Below, piece by piece: positions 7,890-15,915 of a stretch of DNA of 64,000 nucleotides. The position numbers were made by a program, and so were the translations under genes. Within the stretch, counting starts at the first letter, position 1. Every line of letters begins with the position of its first letter. Under the pieces are notes generated by a model. It searched no databases. It was not told the origin of the DNA and saw nothing but the letters and a program-made list of their open reading frames with translations. Origin of the DNA: Faecalibacter macacae (GTDB lineage: Bacteria; Bacteroidota; Bacteroidia; Flavobacteriales; Weeksellaceae); assembly GCF_003687725.1 (NCBI RefSeq), contig NZ_RDOJ01000007.1, forward strand, positions 62,001 to 126,000, written 5' to 3'.

Positions 7890-9461
7890 ATGAGCAAAGA
7901 ACTAGTTATTTCAGCACAAGCCGAACAAGTACGCATAGCAGTACTTGACGAAGGTCGTTTAATGGAATTTCATCAAGATTCCACAAACGATGGATTTGCT
8001 GTTGGTGACATTTACTTGGGAAAAATCAAAAAATTAGCGCCTAGCCTAAATGCAACATTTGTAGATATTGGGTATTCAAAAGATGCCTTTTTACATTATC
8101 ATGATTTAGGTCCACAAATACGTTCTTCAAACACATTTGCTAAAACTGTTGTAAACGGAACGTATAAAACAGATAAACTGAAAAACTTCCGTATGGAGGA
8201 ACCAATTGAAAAAGACGGATTAATTTCTGAAATTTTTGCTTCTGGTGACTCTGTTTTGGTTCAGATTACGAAAGAACCAATCCATACGAAAGGACCAAGA
8301 ATTACATCTGAAATATCTATCGCTGGTAGATATTTGGTACTTGTACCATTTTCTAACAGAGTATCAATCTCTCAAAAAATTAAATCTAAGCCAGAAAGAG
8401 AACGTCTTACTAATATTTTAGAAGGATTAGCTCCAGAAGGATTCGGAATCATTATCCGTACAGTTGCAGAAAGTAAAAATGTAGATGAGTTACAAGCTGA
8501 TTTAAATTATTTAATCAACAAATGGACTCAGATCTTTAAGAATCTACAGAAAAAACAAGCTCCTAGTAAGATTTTAAGTGAGATGGATCGTGCTTCTTCT
8601 ATCTTAAGAGATAATTTTAATGACGAGTTTATTAAAATCTCTGTAGATGATGAACAATTAGCTGAGGAAATGCGCGAGTATTTAGAGGTTATTGCTCCTG
8701 AAAAAATCAGTTTAGTAAAGGAATATGACGACCCTTATGTTCCAATTTTTGAGAAGTTTAATGTAGAACGTCAAATTAAACAAGCTTTCGGAAAAACGGT
8801 TACAATCCCGCAATCGAAAGGTGCTTATTTGGTGATTGAACACACAGAAGCATTACACGTAATTGATGTAAACTCTGGAAATATCTCAAGAAATTCTAAA
8901 AATCAAGAAGAATCTGCCTTCGCAGTAAATAAAATTGCTGCTTCTGAAATTGCACGTCAATTAAAATTGCGTGATATGGGTGGAATTGTTGTTGTGGATT
9001 TTATTGATATGACAGATGCTGAACACAAGAAAGAGTTGTTCGAACATTTGAGAGCTGAAATGGCTAAAGACAAAGCAAAACATAAGATTTTGCCTCCAAG
9101 TAAATTTGGATTAATTCAAATCACAAGACAAAGAGTAAGACCAGAAATTAACTTTGTTACAACAGAAGAAAATCCAAACCAGGAATCGAATGAAGTTGAG
9201 GCACCGATCGTTACAATTGACAAGATTGAACAAGTGCTCTTGAATATCCTTGAACGTAAGGACAAAGATTTAAGTAAGATGTCTTTACATGTACACCCAT
9301 TTGTTGCGGCGTACTTAAAACATGGATTACCAAGCATTCAGATGAAATGGTTATTGAAACACAAAAAGTGGATTAAGATTGTACCAAGAGATGCGTATAA
9401 ATATTTACAATTCAACTTCTTGGATAAGAATCATAACACACTTTACAACGAATCAAATTAA
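7890..9461 (+). CDS. rng: Ribonuclease E/G family endoribonuclease
   Basis: From the ATG at 7890 the protein has 523 residues; a TTG lies one codon upstream. An S1-like RNA-binding segment occupies about residues 35-125. The DNase I-like catalytic domain carries the metal-binding aspartates in HVIDVNSG (near 324) and VVVDFIDM (near 367). The length fits RNase G rather than RNase E, with no long C-terminal scaffold. The protein contains no cysteine, so the CPxC zinc-link that joins subunits in E. coli RNase E/G is absent. It acts in rRNA maturation and mRNA turnover. It is a single gene between two terminators. Confidence 0.93.
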   Translation: MSKELVISAQAEQVRIAVLDEGRLMEFHQDSTNDGFAVGDIYLGKIKKLAPSLNATFVDIGYSKDAFLHYHDLGPQIRSSNTFAKTVVNGTYKTDKLKNFRMEEPIEKDGLISEIFASGDSVLVQITKEPIHTKGPRITSEISIAGRYLVLVPFSNRVSISQKIKSKPERERLTNILEGLAPEGFGIIIRTVAESKNVDELQADLNYLINKWTQIFKNLQKKQAPSKILSEMDRASSILRDNFNDEFIKISVDDEQLAEEMREYLEVIAPEKISLVKEYDDPYVPIFEKFNVERQIKQAFGKTVTIPQSKGAYLVIEHTEALHVIDVNSGNISRNSKNQEESAFAVNKIAASEIARQLKLRDMGGIVVVDFIDMTDAEHKKELFEHLRAEMAKDKAKHKILPPSKFGLIQITRQRVRPEINFVTTEENPNQESNEVEAPIVTIDKIEQVLLNILERKDKDLSKMSLHVHPFVAAYLKHGLPSIQMKWLLKHKKWIKIVPRDAYKYLQFNFLDKNHNTLYNESN

Positions 9462-9462
9462 T

Positions 9463-9489
9463 AAAAGCCACTCTAAGAGTGGCTTTTAA
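9463..9489. terminator. Bidirectional terminator between rng and the GLPGLI gene
   Basis: AAAAGCCACTC / GAGTGGCTTTT is a perfect stem with a three-base loop between converging genes, with a T-run on either strand. Confidence 0.8.
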
Positions 9490-9508
9490 TTTTTATATAG
9501 TTCTTGTT

Positions 9509-10219
9509 TTATTCTCTATCAATTCCTTGTTGAATAGACTCACTTAATCTTTTGTCAAATTCAGCTCTGTAATCTTTGTATTCTTGTTCTGTAAAGACTT
9601 TTCCTTTTGTTGGTTTATTATATTTCAACGAATTATCAAGTACTAAATTCGTTAATTTATACGTTGAATAATTATCTGGTTTTTCAATATGTGTTCGGGT
9701 ATATTCTAATACTAAACCAGGTAATCCAATCGCTTCGTCTGGTCCACATTTTGATTTAATTTGTGTAGAATACCAAACTTCATGTTTAATTACATTTTTT
9801 TCTAAAATAGCTTTCTTTACATCAAAACCATTAATCTTTTTCGTTTCTCTTGTTAATTTCCAATCGTTTTTAGGAATTGTTGATGAGATTAAAAATAATT
9901 TCCCATCCAATTCTTTAGATACTAAACTTTCGTTTTTTGTAAAATCTAAGTAGGTTTCTAAATCCTTTTCCATTCCCATAACCTGCATTGTTACAGCTGG
10001 ACCTTGAGAATTTTTAACCTTTTCATACTCTTTTAACGAACATTGATTTTCATCACCCAACAATTCAATATAAACCGGTTTAGAAAATTGCTCTTCCATC
10101 ATTCGATGTTGTTCTGTATTTCCATCAATTTTTATGAAATATCTTCTTTCGTATTCAGCCTTAAATTTATCTTGAGCGAATACTGAAAATGGTACAAGAA
10201 ATAATAATAACGTCTTCAT
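9509..10219 (-). CDS. GLPGLI family secreted protein
   Basis: The 236-residue protein has a short signal peptide (MKTLLLFLVPFSVFAQ). It carries the family signature EAIGLPGLVLEY near residue 170, preceded by the typical HEVWYSTQIK segment. GLPGLI proteins are found almost only in Bacteroidota, often in several copies; their function is not known and exported envelope localisation is inferred. A second family member at 30667-31398 is broken by a stop codon. The gene is monocistronic with terminators on both sides. Confidence 0.88.
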   Translation of the reverse strand: MKTLLLFLVPFSVFAQDKFKAEYERRYFIKIDGNTEQHRMMEEQFSKPVYIELLGDENQCSLKEYEKVKNSQGPAVTMQVMGMEKDLETYLDFTKNESLVSKELDGKLFLISSTIPKNDWKLTRETKKINGFDVKKAILEKNVIKHEVWYSTQIKSKCGPDEAIGLPGLVLEYTRTHIEKPDNYSTYKLTNLVLDNSLKYNKPTKGKVFTEQEYKDYRAEFDKRLSESIQQGIDRE

Positions 10220-10302
10220 ATCAAGTATTTAATTTATTTAAAATTAATCAATTAAATATTTTATATTCTTAATTATTTCCTAAATAACCATATAGAAAAT
10301 AA

Positions 10303-10335
10303 AAAAATGCCTCTCGTTACTGAAAGGCATTTTTT
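10303..10335 (-). terminator. Terminator of the siderophore-interacting protein gene
   Basis: On the minus strand an AATGCCTTTC / GAGAGGCATT-type stem is followed by a run of T. It lies 24 bases after the stop of the gene at 10359-11201. Confidence 0.7.
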
Positions 10336-10358
10336 ATAAAATGAATAAAATATTGAAA

Positions 10359-11201
10359 TTAAAAAACTTTTGCTATTTCTTTCTGCTCAATTTTATCGTG
10401 ACATTCTTCTAATCCGTTTCTTTCAGCCTTACCAGCTTTCCAGTGAGAAGTACAGTAGAATTCATCTTTCTTCCACTCTAAATCATCTTTAAAGAATGTT
10501 TTTATTTTTTTAATTGACTGTGATTCACCCGCAACATAAGTAAAACGACTTCCGTCTTTACGTTTTGGGAATTTTTGACTTGTAACTAATTTTGCTAAAG
10601 CTGTTCCTTTTCCTCTTTGTGGATTAATAATCCATTTGAACTCTAAATTTGCTTTCGTTTCAATTTTATGTACATCATCCTTTGATGGAACCTCAACGCA
10701 AACTATTCCTTTCGTATTCGCAGGTAAAGATTCTATAATAACCGAAATTACAGGTAAACCTGTTAAATCAGCAGCTAAACAAACAAAATCAGCTTTAGGA
10801 GCTAATTCTTTCTTTTTCGCTTTCATAGAAACTCCGATACGATCACCGATTTGAGCATTTCTTGCCCAACGAGATCCAGGACCATTATCTCCATGATCGG
10901 CAACATCTACTATTAATTCGTTTTCAGAAGCATTAATTCCTCTTAAAGTATAAGTACGAGTAACAGGTTTAAATTTATCTGAAGGCGTATACCATTTATT
11001 TTTATCAGTATCATATTCAGCAAAATGAATATCTCTGATTCCTAATGGTGGAAACGATAATTTACACGTTCCTCCTAAAGTTGTCTCTTCAAAAACCTCA
11101 ACATCATCGCTACCAATAAATAGACGAATTAAATGTGGAGTTACATATTCCTTACGTTTTAAGAAAAATTTTTCTTTTACAATTTTAGTTTTTTCAGCCA
11201 T
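10359..11201 (-). CDS. Siderophore-interacting protein (FAD-dependent ferric-siderophore reductase family)
   Basis: From the ATG at 11201 the protein has 280 residues; the upstream extension in the same frame runs through the promoter and is rejected. The N-terminal FAD-binding barrel has the flavin signature RTYTLR (residues 82-87) and VDVADHGDNGPGSRWA. The C-terminal half has the ViuB-type fold ending with YVAGESQSIKKIK and FYCTSHWKAGKAE. Members reduce Fe(III)-siderophores in the cytoplasm to release iron. A perfect 15-base palindrome covers the predicted transcription start, which suggests iron-dependent repression. Confidence 0.9.
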   Translation of the reverse strand: MAEKTKIVKEKFFLKRKEYVTPHLIRLFIGSDDVEVFEETTLGGTCKLSFPPLGIRDIHFAEYDTDKNKWYTPSDKFKPVTRTYTLRGINASENELIVDVADHGDNGPGSRWARNAQIGDRIGVSMKAKKKELAPKADFVCLAADLTGLPVISVIIESLPANTKGIVCVEVPSKDDVHKIETKANLEFKWIINPQRGKGTALAKLVTSQKFPKRKDGSRFTYVAGESQSIKKIKTFFKDDLEWKKDEFYCTSHWKAGKAERNGLEECHDKIEQKEIAKVF

Positions 11202-11209
11202 CCTTTTAT

Positions 11210-11239
11210 TTAGATTAAATCTAATTATTAGCAAATCTA
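11210..11239 (-). promoter_or_regulatory. -7 element overlapped by an iron-box-like palindrome, siderophore reductase gene
   Basis: On the minus strand TAGATTTG (11232-11239) fits the -7 consensus. Immediately downstream lies the perfect 7-1-7 palindrome TTAGATTTAATCTAA (11210-11224), ending eight bases before the ATG and so covering the probable start site. A second imperfect copy (AATTTAGATTAGATTTG) overlaps the -7 box. The shape resembles DtxR/IdeR-type operators (TTAGG...CCTAA). The regulator is inferred and not present in the window. Confidence 0.5.
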
Positions 11240-11354
11240 ATCTAAATTTAGAATTAATAAAAATAATTTTAGCTCTCAATTTACATTTAACACAATTTTT
11301 ATATTTTGTAAGAATAAATAGCCGTAATTTAAAGTGTTAGAACAAATAGATACA

Positions 11355-12092
11355 ATGGAATTGATACACGAAAGCAGAATTTTACCAATAGAAGGAGGTT
11401 ACAATTTTAGAGATTTAGGAGGAATTGTTACAAAAGACGAAACCATTATAAAGCCAAATTATTTAATCAGAACTGATGAATTAAGTAGATTAAATTCTAA
11501 CGATTTAGGATTATTAGCTGATTTAAATGTGAAATCTGTTGTTGATTTTAGAACTTCTGAAGAAAGGAAAACTTCTGTTGACAAAGTTCCTATTACTTGT
11601 GAAAACGAATTTCATCTGGATATTATGGCTGCAAACATGAATGCTTTTATGGAAAAAATGCAAAGTGATGATAAAGATTATAAAAAAATGATGCAGCAAT
11701 TTTATACCGATTTAGTTACAGAAGAAAATGCTGTAAAAGAATTTCAAGAGTTTTTCTCTATTTTACAAAACGAGGAAAATTGCTCTGTAATTTACCATTG
11801 TACTGCCGGAAAAGATAGAACAGGAATTGCAACGGCATTAATCTTAGAATCGTTAAATGTGGATTGGAATACAATTGAATCTGATTATTTGTTATCGAAT
11901 AAATTTTTAGCAAAAAAATATGCTGCTTACATTGAACAGAATCCAACTTTGGCAGAAATATTCTTAGTTCAAGCAGAATATTTACAAGATGCGTTTGAGC
12001 AAATTCGTAAAACGTATTATTCTGTTGAAGATTATTTATCGGACAAATTAAAAGTCGATATCGACTTGATGAAAAAGATTTATACAACATAA
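11355..12092 (+). CDS. Tyrosine-protein phosphatase (PTP-like, Y_phosphatase3 type)
   Basis: The ATG at 11355 gives 245 residues; an in-frame GTG seven codons upstream is possible. The N-terminus has the family pattern YNFRDLGG. The catalytic P-loop is HCTAGKDRTG (Cys149, Arg155), a CX5R motif with the GKDR form typical of the bacterial and LipA-like group, and the general-acid region lies before it (DFRTSEER). The substrate is unknown; phosphoprotein or phosphoinositide have both been reported in the family. It is divergent from the siderophore reductase gene and ends at a terminator shared with the P-ATPase. Confidence 0.88.
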   Translation: MELIHESRILPIEGGYNFRDLGGIVTKDETIIKPNYLIRTDELSRLNSNDLGLLADLNVKSVVDFRTSEERKTSVDKVPITCENEFHLDIMAANMNAFMEKMQSDDKDYKKMMQQFYTDLVTEENAVKEFQEFFSILQNEENCSVIYHCTAGKDRTGIATALILESLNVDWNTIESDYLLSNKFLAKKYAAYIEQNPTLAEIFLVQAEYLQDAFEQIRKTYYSVEDYLSDKLKVDIDLMKKIYTT

Positions 12093-12121
12093 AAAAGCGA
12101 GGATTAATCCTCGCTTTACTT
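12092..12121. terminator. Bidirectional terminator, phosphatase / P-ATPase
   Basis: AAAGCGAGGAT / ATCCTCGCTTT with a minimal loop lies between two converging genes. Confidence 0.8.
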
Positions 12122-14083
12122 TTATACTTTAAAATTCATGCGTTGAATTCGTACCGCATTCAAAATTGCTAATAACGCAACACCAACATCGGCAAAAACA
12201 GCTTCCCACATGTTAGATAAACCTCCTGCTCCAAGAATCATTACGATTCCTTTTACAACTAAAGCTAAAACTATATTCTGAATAACTATTTTTCTGGTTT
12301 CACGACCAATCTTAATCGCTGTTGCTATTTTATGAGGTTGATCGGTTTGTATCACAACATCAGCAGTTTCTATCGCTGCATCACTACCTAAACCACCCAT
12401 CGCAATACCGACATCACTTAACGCTAAAACCGGTGCGTCATTGATTCCATCACCAACAAAAGCTATCACTTGATTTGGATCTTTCTTCAATTCGTTCATC
12501 TTTTCAACTTTACCTTCTGGTAAAAGACCTCCATACGCATTTGATAATCCGATTTCTTTTGCTACTTTTTGAGTAATTGAAACTTTATCACCACTCAACA
12601 TGACTGTGTGATTAACGCCTAATTTTCTTAAATCAGAAATTGCTTGTTTTGCATCTGGTTTTAATTCGTCGGCTACAGTAATGTATCCTGCGTAGTTGTT
12701 ATCAATTGCAACCACAACTATACTTTCTACAATTTGATCTATCGTTGATGGATAAGTAACACCGAAATGCTGCAATAATTTTCCGTTCCCAATCAAAACT
12801 TCTTTTCCATACACATGTCCTTTTAAACCTTTACCAGCTATTTCTTCTACATTATCTGCTTTCAAAGAAGTTGGATATTCACTCACAATTGCTTTTGCAA
12901 TTGGATGAGTCGATTGAGATTCTATAGCTGAAACAATAGCTAAAAATTCGTTCTGATCAATTATAACAGATTCTATTTCCTGAACTTTAAAAACTCCTTG
13001 CGTTAATGTTCCTGTTTTGTCCATAACGACAGTCGTAACTTTACTCATTTGTTCCAAGAAATTAGAACCTTTGAATAAAATTCCATTTCGTGAAGCAGCT
13101 CCAATTCCACCAAAATATCCCAATGGAACTGAAATTACTAAAGCACAAGGACAAGAAACAACTAAGAAAATTAAACCACGATATAACCAATCTTTGAAAT
13201 TATAATCGTCAACAAAAAGAGCTGGAATAAAAACCAAGGCAACAGCTAAGAAGAAAACAATTGGTGTATAAATTTTAGCAAACTTTCTAATAAACAACTC
13301 TGTTTTAGCTTTGCGTGAACTCGCTTCTTGTACCATCTGAAGAATCTTAGCAATTGAACTATCTTCAAATTTCTTTGTAGTAGTCATTTCAATTACATTC
13401 TCCAAATTCAACATTCCGGCTAAAACTTGTTCATCTTTTCGATAAACAGATGGTTTACTTTCACCTGTTAATGCAGATGTATTGAAACTTCCTTTATCAG
13501 ATTTCATCGTTCCATCTAACGGAACTTTTTCACCAACACGAACTTGAATAGTTTCACCAATTTTAACTTCTTCTGGATGAACTTCTTTAAAAACTCCATC
13601 TCTAAAAACATTAGCTGTATTAGGTCTTACATCCAACAATGCTTTAATATTTCCTCTTGCTTTATTAACGGCAGCTTCTTGAAACATCTCTCCTATCGTA
13701 TAAAACAACATAACTGCTACACCTTCTGGATATTCCTGAATAAAAAATGCGCCTATTGTAGCAATTCCCATCAAAGAAAATTCATTAAAGAAATCTTTCT
13801 TCGCAAATAATTCAAAAGCTTGTACCCAAACCGGATATGCAACTGGAGTATACGCTACAAGAAACCAAATTAATCGTATCCAATCATTTGCTAAAAACCA
13901 ATCGGCTTTGATAATATATTGAAGTATTAATCCTAAAAAGAAAACAACTAAACTGAAAATTAAAATCCATTTACTTGTCGAATGATCATGGTCGTGATCA
14001 TCGTGATGATGTTCCTTACTTTCGTGAGAATGATTATGAAGATGTTGTTCATCCTCTCCACAACATGTTTTACAATTTGACAT
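12122..14083 (-). CDS. Heavy-metal P1B-type ATPase (Zn/Cd/Pb/Co class)
   Basis: The 653-residue protein has the P-type ATPase core: TGES near 206-209, CPC at 311-313 in the metal-binding helix, phosphorylation site DKTGT with D355, HP near 394, and GDGINDAP near 550. CPC followed by ALVISVPLGYFGG is the zinc/cadmium class signature. There is no N-terminal HMA domain. Instead the first 35 residues are a soft-metal and His/Asp-rich tail (CKTCC, then alternating His and Asp). It would export Zn or Cd across the inner membrane. A Fur-family regulator gene lies directly upstream, and a palindrome sits on the predicted promoter. Confidence 0.92.
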   Translation of the reverse strand: MSNCKTCCGEDEQHLHNHSHESKEHHHDDHDHDHSTSKWILIFSLVVFFLGLILQYIIKADWFLANDWIRLIWFLVAYTPVAYPVWVQAFELFAKKDFFNEFSLMGIATIGAFFIQEYPEGVAVMLFYTIGEMFQEAAVNKARGNIKALLDVRPNTANVFRDGVFKEVHPEEVKIGETIQVRVGEKVPLDGTMKSDKGSFNTSALTGESKPSVYRKDEQVLAGMLNLENVIEMTTTKKFEDSSIAKILQMVQEASSRKAKTELFIRKFAKIYTPIVFFLAVALVFIPALFVDDYNFKDWLYRGLIFLVVSCPCALVISVPLGYFGGIGAASRNGILFKGSNFLEQMSKVTTVVMDKTGTLTQGVFKVQEIESVIIDQNEFLAIVSAIESQSTHPIAKAIVSEYPTSLKADNVEEIAGKGLKGHVYGKEVLIGNGKLLQHFGVTYPSTIDQIVESIVVVAIDNNYAGYITVADELKPDAKQAISDLRKLGVNHTVMLSGDKVSITQKVAKEIGLSNAYGGLLPEGKVEKMNELKKDPNQVIAFVGDGINDAPVLALSDVGIAMGGLGSDAAIETADVVIQTDQPHKIATAIKIGRETRKIVIQNIVLALVVKGIVMILGAGGLSNMWEAVFADVGVALLAILNAVRIQRMNFKV

Positions 14084-14106
14084 AGCTTAATCATTTAAGT
14101 TCATAT

Positions 14107-14141
14107 CAAATTTACAATAAAGCTAATGCAATTCAATTGCA
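14107..14141 (-). promoter_or_regulatory. P-ATPase promoter with a perfect 15-base palindromic operator
   Basis: On the minus strand TTG (14134-14136), a 19-base spacer and TAAATTTG (14107-14114) make a well-spaced Bacteroidota promoter. The perfect 7-1-7 palindrome TGCAATTGAATTGCA (14127-14141) covers the TTG element. Its size and symmetry match Fur/Zur-family boxes, and the gene just upstream encodes a Fur-family protein. Binding is inferred. Confidence 0.6.
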
Positions 14142-14144
14142 AAG

Positions 14145-14564
14145 TTATTTAACACTGCAATGATCGCAGGTTCCTTTCAGGATAAACGAAGATTGTTCTG
14201 CCTGAAAATTTTTAGGAAGTTTAATCTCTGGTAAGTGAATATTACGTAAACAAAACGTTTGCTCACAAGTTGTACAATGAAAATGCGCATGAGTAAAATC
14301 TGTCGTGCATTGACAATTTGATTCACAAATTGCATATTTAATCGATCCTGTTCCGTCTTCTATCGTATGAACAAGATTCTTTTCCTCAAATTTCTTTAAT
14401 GTTCTATAGATTGTTACACGATCTGCTGAATCCAACACAATTTCTAAATCCATTAAACTCATAGCCACATCAGAATGTAATAATTGATCTAAAACTAAAA
14501 TTCGCATAGCTGTTGGATTAATCTTTCGTTCTGTTAATCGTTGCGTTAAGTTCTGTATTTCCAT
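14145..14564 (-). CDS. Fur-family metalloregulator (possibly Zur-like)
   Basis: The 139-residue protein has a winged helix (about 1-85: LTERKINPTAMRILVL, VTIYRTLKKFEEKNLV) and a His/Cys-rich dimerisation region with FTHAHFHC. It also has two CxxC pairs (CTTC and CDHC at the extreme C-terminus) that form the structural zinc site. Which metal it senses cannot be read off; the P-ATPase neighbour favours zinc. Its start overlaps the stop of the upstream gene by one base (TAATG), so translation is probably coupled. The palindrome at 14127 lies 4 bases past its stop, in front of the ATPase. Confidence 0.88.
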   Translation of the reverse strand: MEIQNLTQRLTERKINPTAMRILVLDQLLHSDVAMSLMDLEIVLDSADRVTIYRTLKKFEEKNLVHTIEDGTGSIKYAICESNCQCTTDFTHAHFHCTTCEQTFCLRNIHLPEIKLPKNFQAEQSSFILKGTCDHCSVK

Positions 14565-15121
14565 TATTCCCAGATTACATTTAAATCACGAAATTCTTGT
14601 ATAGATTTACTGAAATTCGCAGAATTTATTTCTGGTTCATTTCTAGTACTAAAATTAAATAACTTTAAAATTTGAATTTCATCAACAACATCTTTAAAAA
14701 CGATTTTAACATTAATTGGAACTCCAACCGTTAGCTTTGGATTAGTATCTGATGATTTATATAAATCAGCTTTATATACATTTCCGTTTAAATCTACAAC
14801 AGAAAAATCTTGAATTATAGATGTCTTGTTTTCATCCTTTGATATTATTAAAAAATTAATAGAAATCGTCTTTTCTTTTCTATTTCCAACAACTTTTGTT
14901 ATTTGATAAGTTGTATTATTTTTTTCTAATTTTAAAATTGGATTATTAATGTCCAACGCTTTTTTCAAGTATAAATTTTGAGATTTAACTGAATTAATTT
15001 CATTTCTTAAAGTATTAATTTCTTTTTTTATTTGATCAATTTCTGATTTTAATTCAGTTGTTGATTGACCAAAACCAAATGTAGAAAACAATAAAAATAT
15101 AGTAAGTATAGTTTTATTCAT
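14564..15121 (-). CDS. Secreted coiled-coil protein of unknown function
   Basis: The protein has 185 residues, a signal peptide ending near FGFGQS (about residue 19), then a short coiled coil (about 22-55, ELKSEIDQIKKEINTLRNEI). A predicted beta-rich domain of about 120 residues follows, with DFSVVDLNGNVYKADLY. I do not recognise a family. It is translationally linked to the Fur-family gene by a TAATG overlap, so it may belong to the same metal-response unit, but nothing in its sequence binds metal in an obvious way. Confidence 0.6.
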   Translation of the reverse strand: MNKTILTIFLLFSTFGFGQSTTELKSEIDQIKKEINTLRNEINSVKSQNLYLKKALDINNPILKLEKNNTTYQITKVVGNRKEKTISINFLIISKDENKTSIIQDFSVVDLNGNVYKADLYKSSDTNPKLTVGVPINVKIVFKDVVDEIQILKLFNFSTRNEPEINSANFSKSIQEFRDLNVIWE

Positions 15122-15192
15122 TTTAATAAATATTTGACATATATAAAATTAACATTTTTAAATCATTTAAATAAGCTTTTAGCATTTAATAA

Positions 15193-15200
15193 TATATTTG
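15193..15200 (+). promoter_or_regulatory. -7 element upstream of cutC
   Basis: TATATTTG matches TAnnTTTG and lies 22 bases before the cutC start. No clear TTG is present at the expected -33 distance. Confidence 0.35.
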
Positions 15201-15222
15201 TTAACAATATAAAATAACAATT

Positions 15223-15888
15223 TTGAAAATAGAAATTGCCTGTTTTAATTTAGAATCTGCTTTAGTAGCTGCAAAGTCAAACGCAGATCGAATTGAATTT
15301 TGTGCAGATGCGCATTTGGGTGGAACAACACCTAAAAAAGATGATATTGAGACTTTAATAGCAAATTCAGATAAAGAATTAATGCTAATGATTCGTCCTC
15401 GAGGTGGCGATTTTAATTATTCTGATGGTGAATTTGAACAAATGAAATCAGACATAGAAACTTTTAAATCAATGAAAATTGATGGATTTGTTTTCGGTAT
15501 TTTGAAAGAAAATAATGAAATAGATATTGACCGAAATATAGAATTAGTTGAACTTGCTTCTCCTTTAAAATGTGCTTTTCATCGTGCTTTTGATCGAACT
15601 TCTAATTTAGAAAATTCATTAGAACAAGTAATTCATTTAGGTTTTAAAACTATTCTTACTTCTGGATTAACTTCAAATGTAAATGACGGAAAAGAAAACT
15701 TGAAAAAATTAGTGGATTTAGCTCAAAATCGAATTGAAATCATGCCTGGAGGTGGATTACGTTCTTCCAATATCAATGAAATTAATTCGTTTACTAATGC
15801 AACTTACTTCCATTCTTCTGCCTTAGTGGATGATAGTGGAATTTCTAATTTAGAAGAAATAAATCAACTGAAAACTCTCATCGTTTAG
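15223..15888 (+). CDS. cutC: Copper homeostasis protein CutC
   Basis: The 221-residue protein is a short version of the CutC TIM-barrel family (E. coli about 248). Family motifs are present: EIACFNLESALVA, ADRIEFCADAHLGGTTP, MIRPRGGDF, FHRAFD, LTSGL, and IMPGGGLR. The start is a TTG at 15223: alignment with the family N-terminus (MKIEIACFN-type) leaves no room for another start, and no upstream ATG exists in frame. CutC is linked to copper tolerance, but its reaction is not established. It ends 27 bases before holB. Confidence 0.9.
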   Translation: MKIEIACFNLESALVAAKSNADRIEFCADAHLGGTTPKKDDIETLIANSDKELMLMIRPRGGDFNYSDGEFEQMKSDIETFKSMKIDGFVFGILKENNEIDIDRNIELVELASPLKCAFHRAFDRTSNLENSLEQVIHLGFKTILTSGLTSNVNDGKENLKKLVDLAQNRIEIMPGGGLRSSNINEINSFTNATYFHSSALVDDSGISNLEEINQLKTLIV

Positions 15889-15915
15889 GTCGAATAAAAA
15901 TAATATCTTTGGCTT

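Noticed and set aside
10359-11279. Longer start for the siderophore-interacting protein at 11279
   Set aside because: The extension runs through the predicted promoter and the palindrome and has no family similarity.
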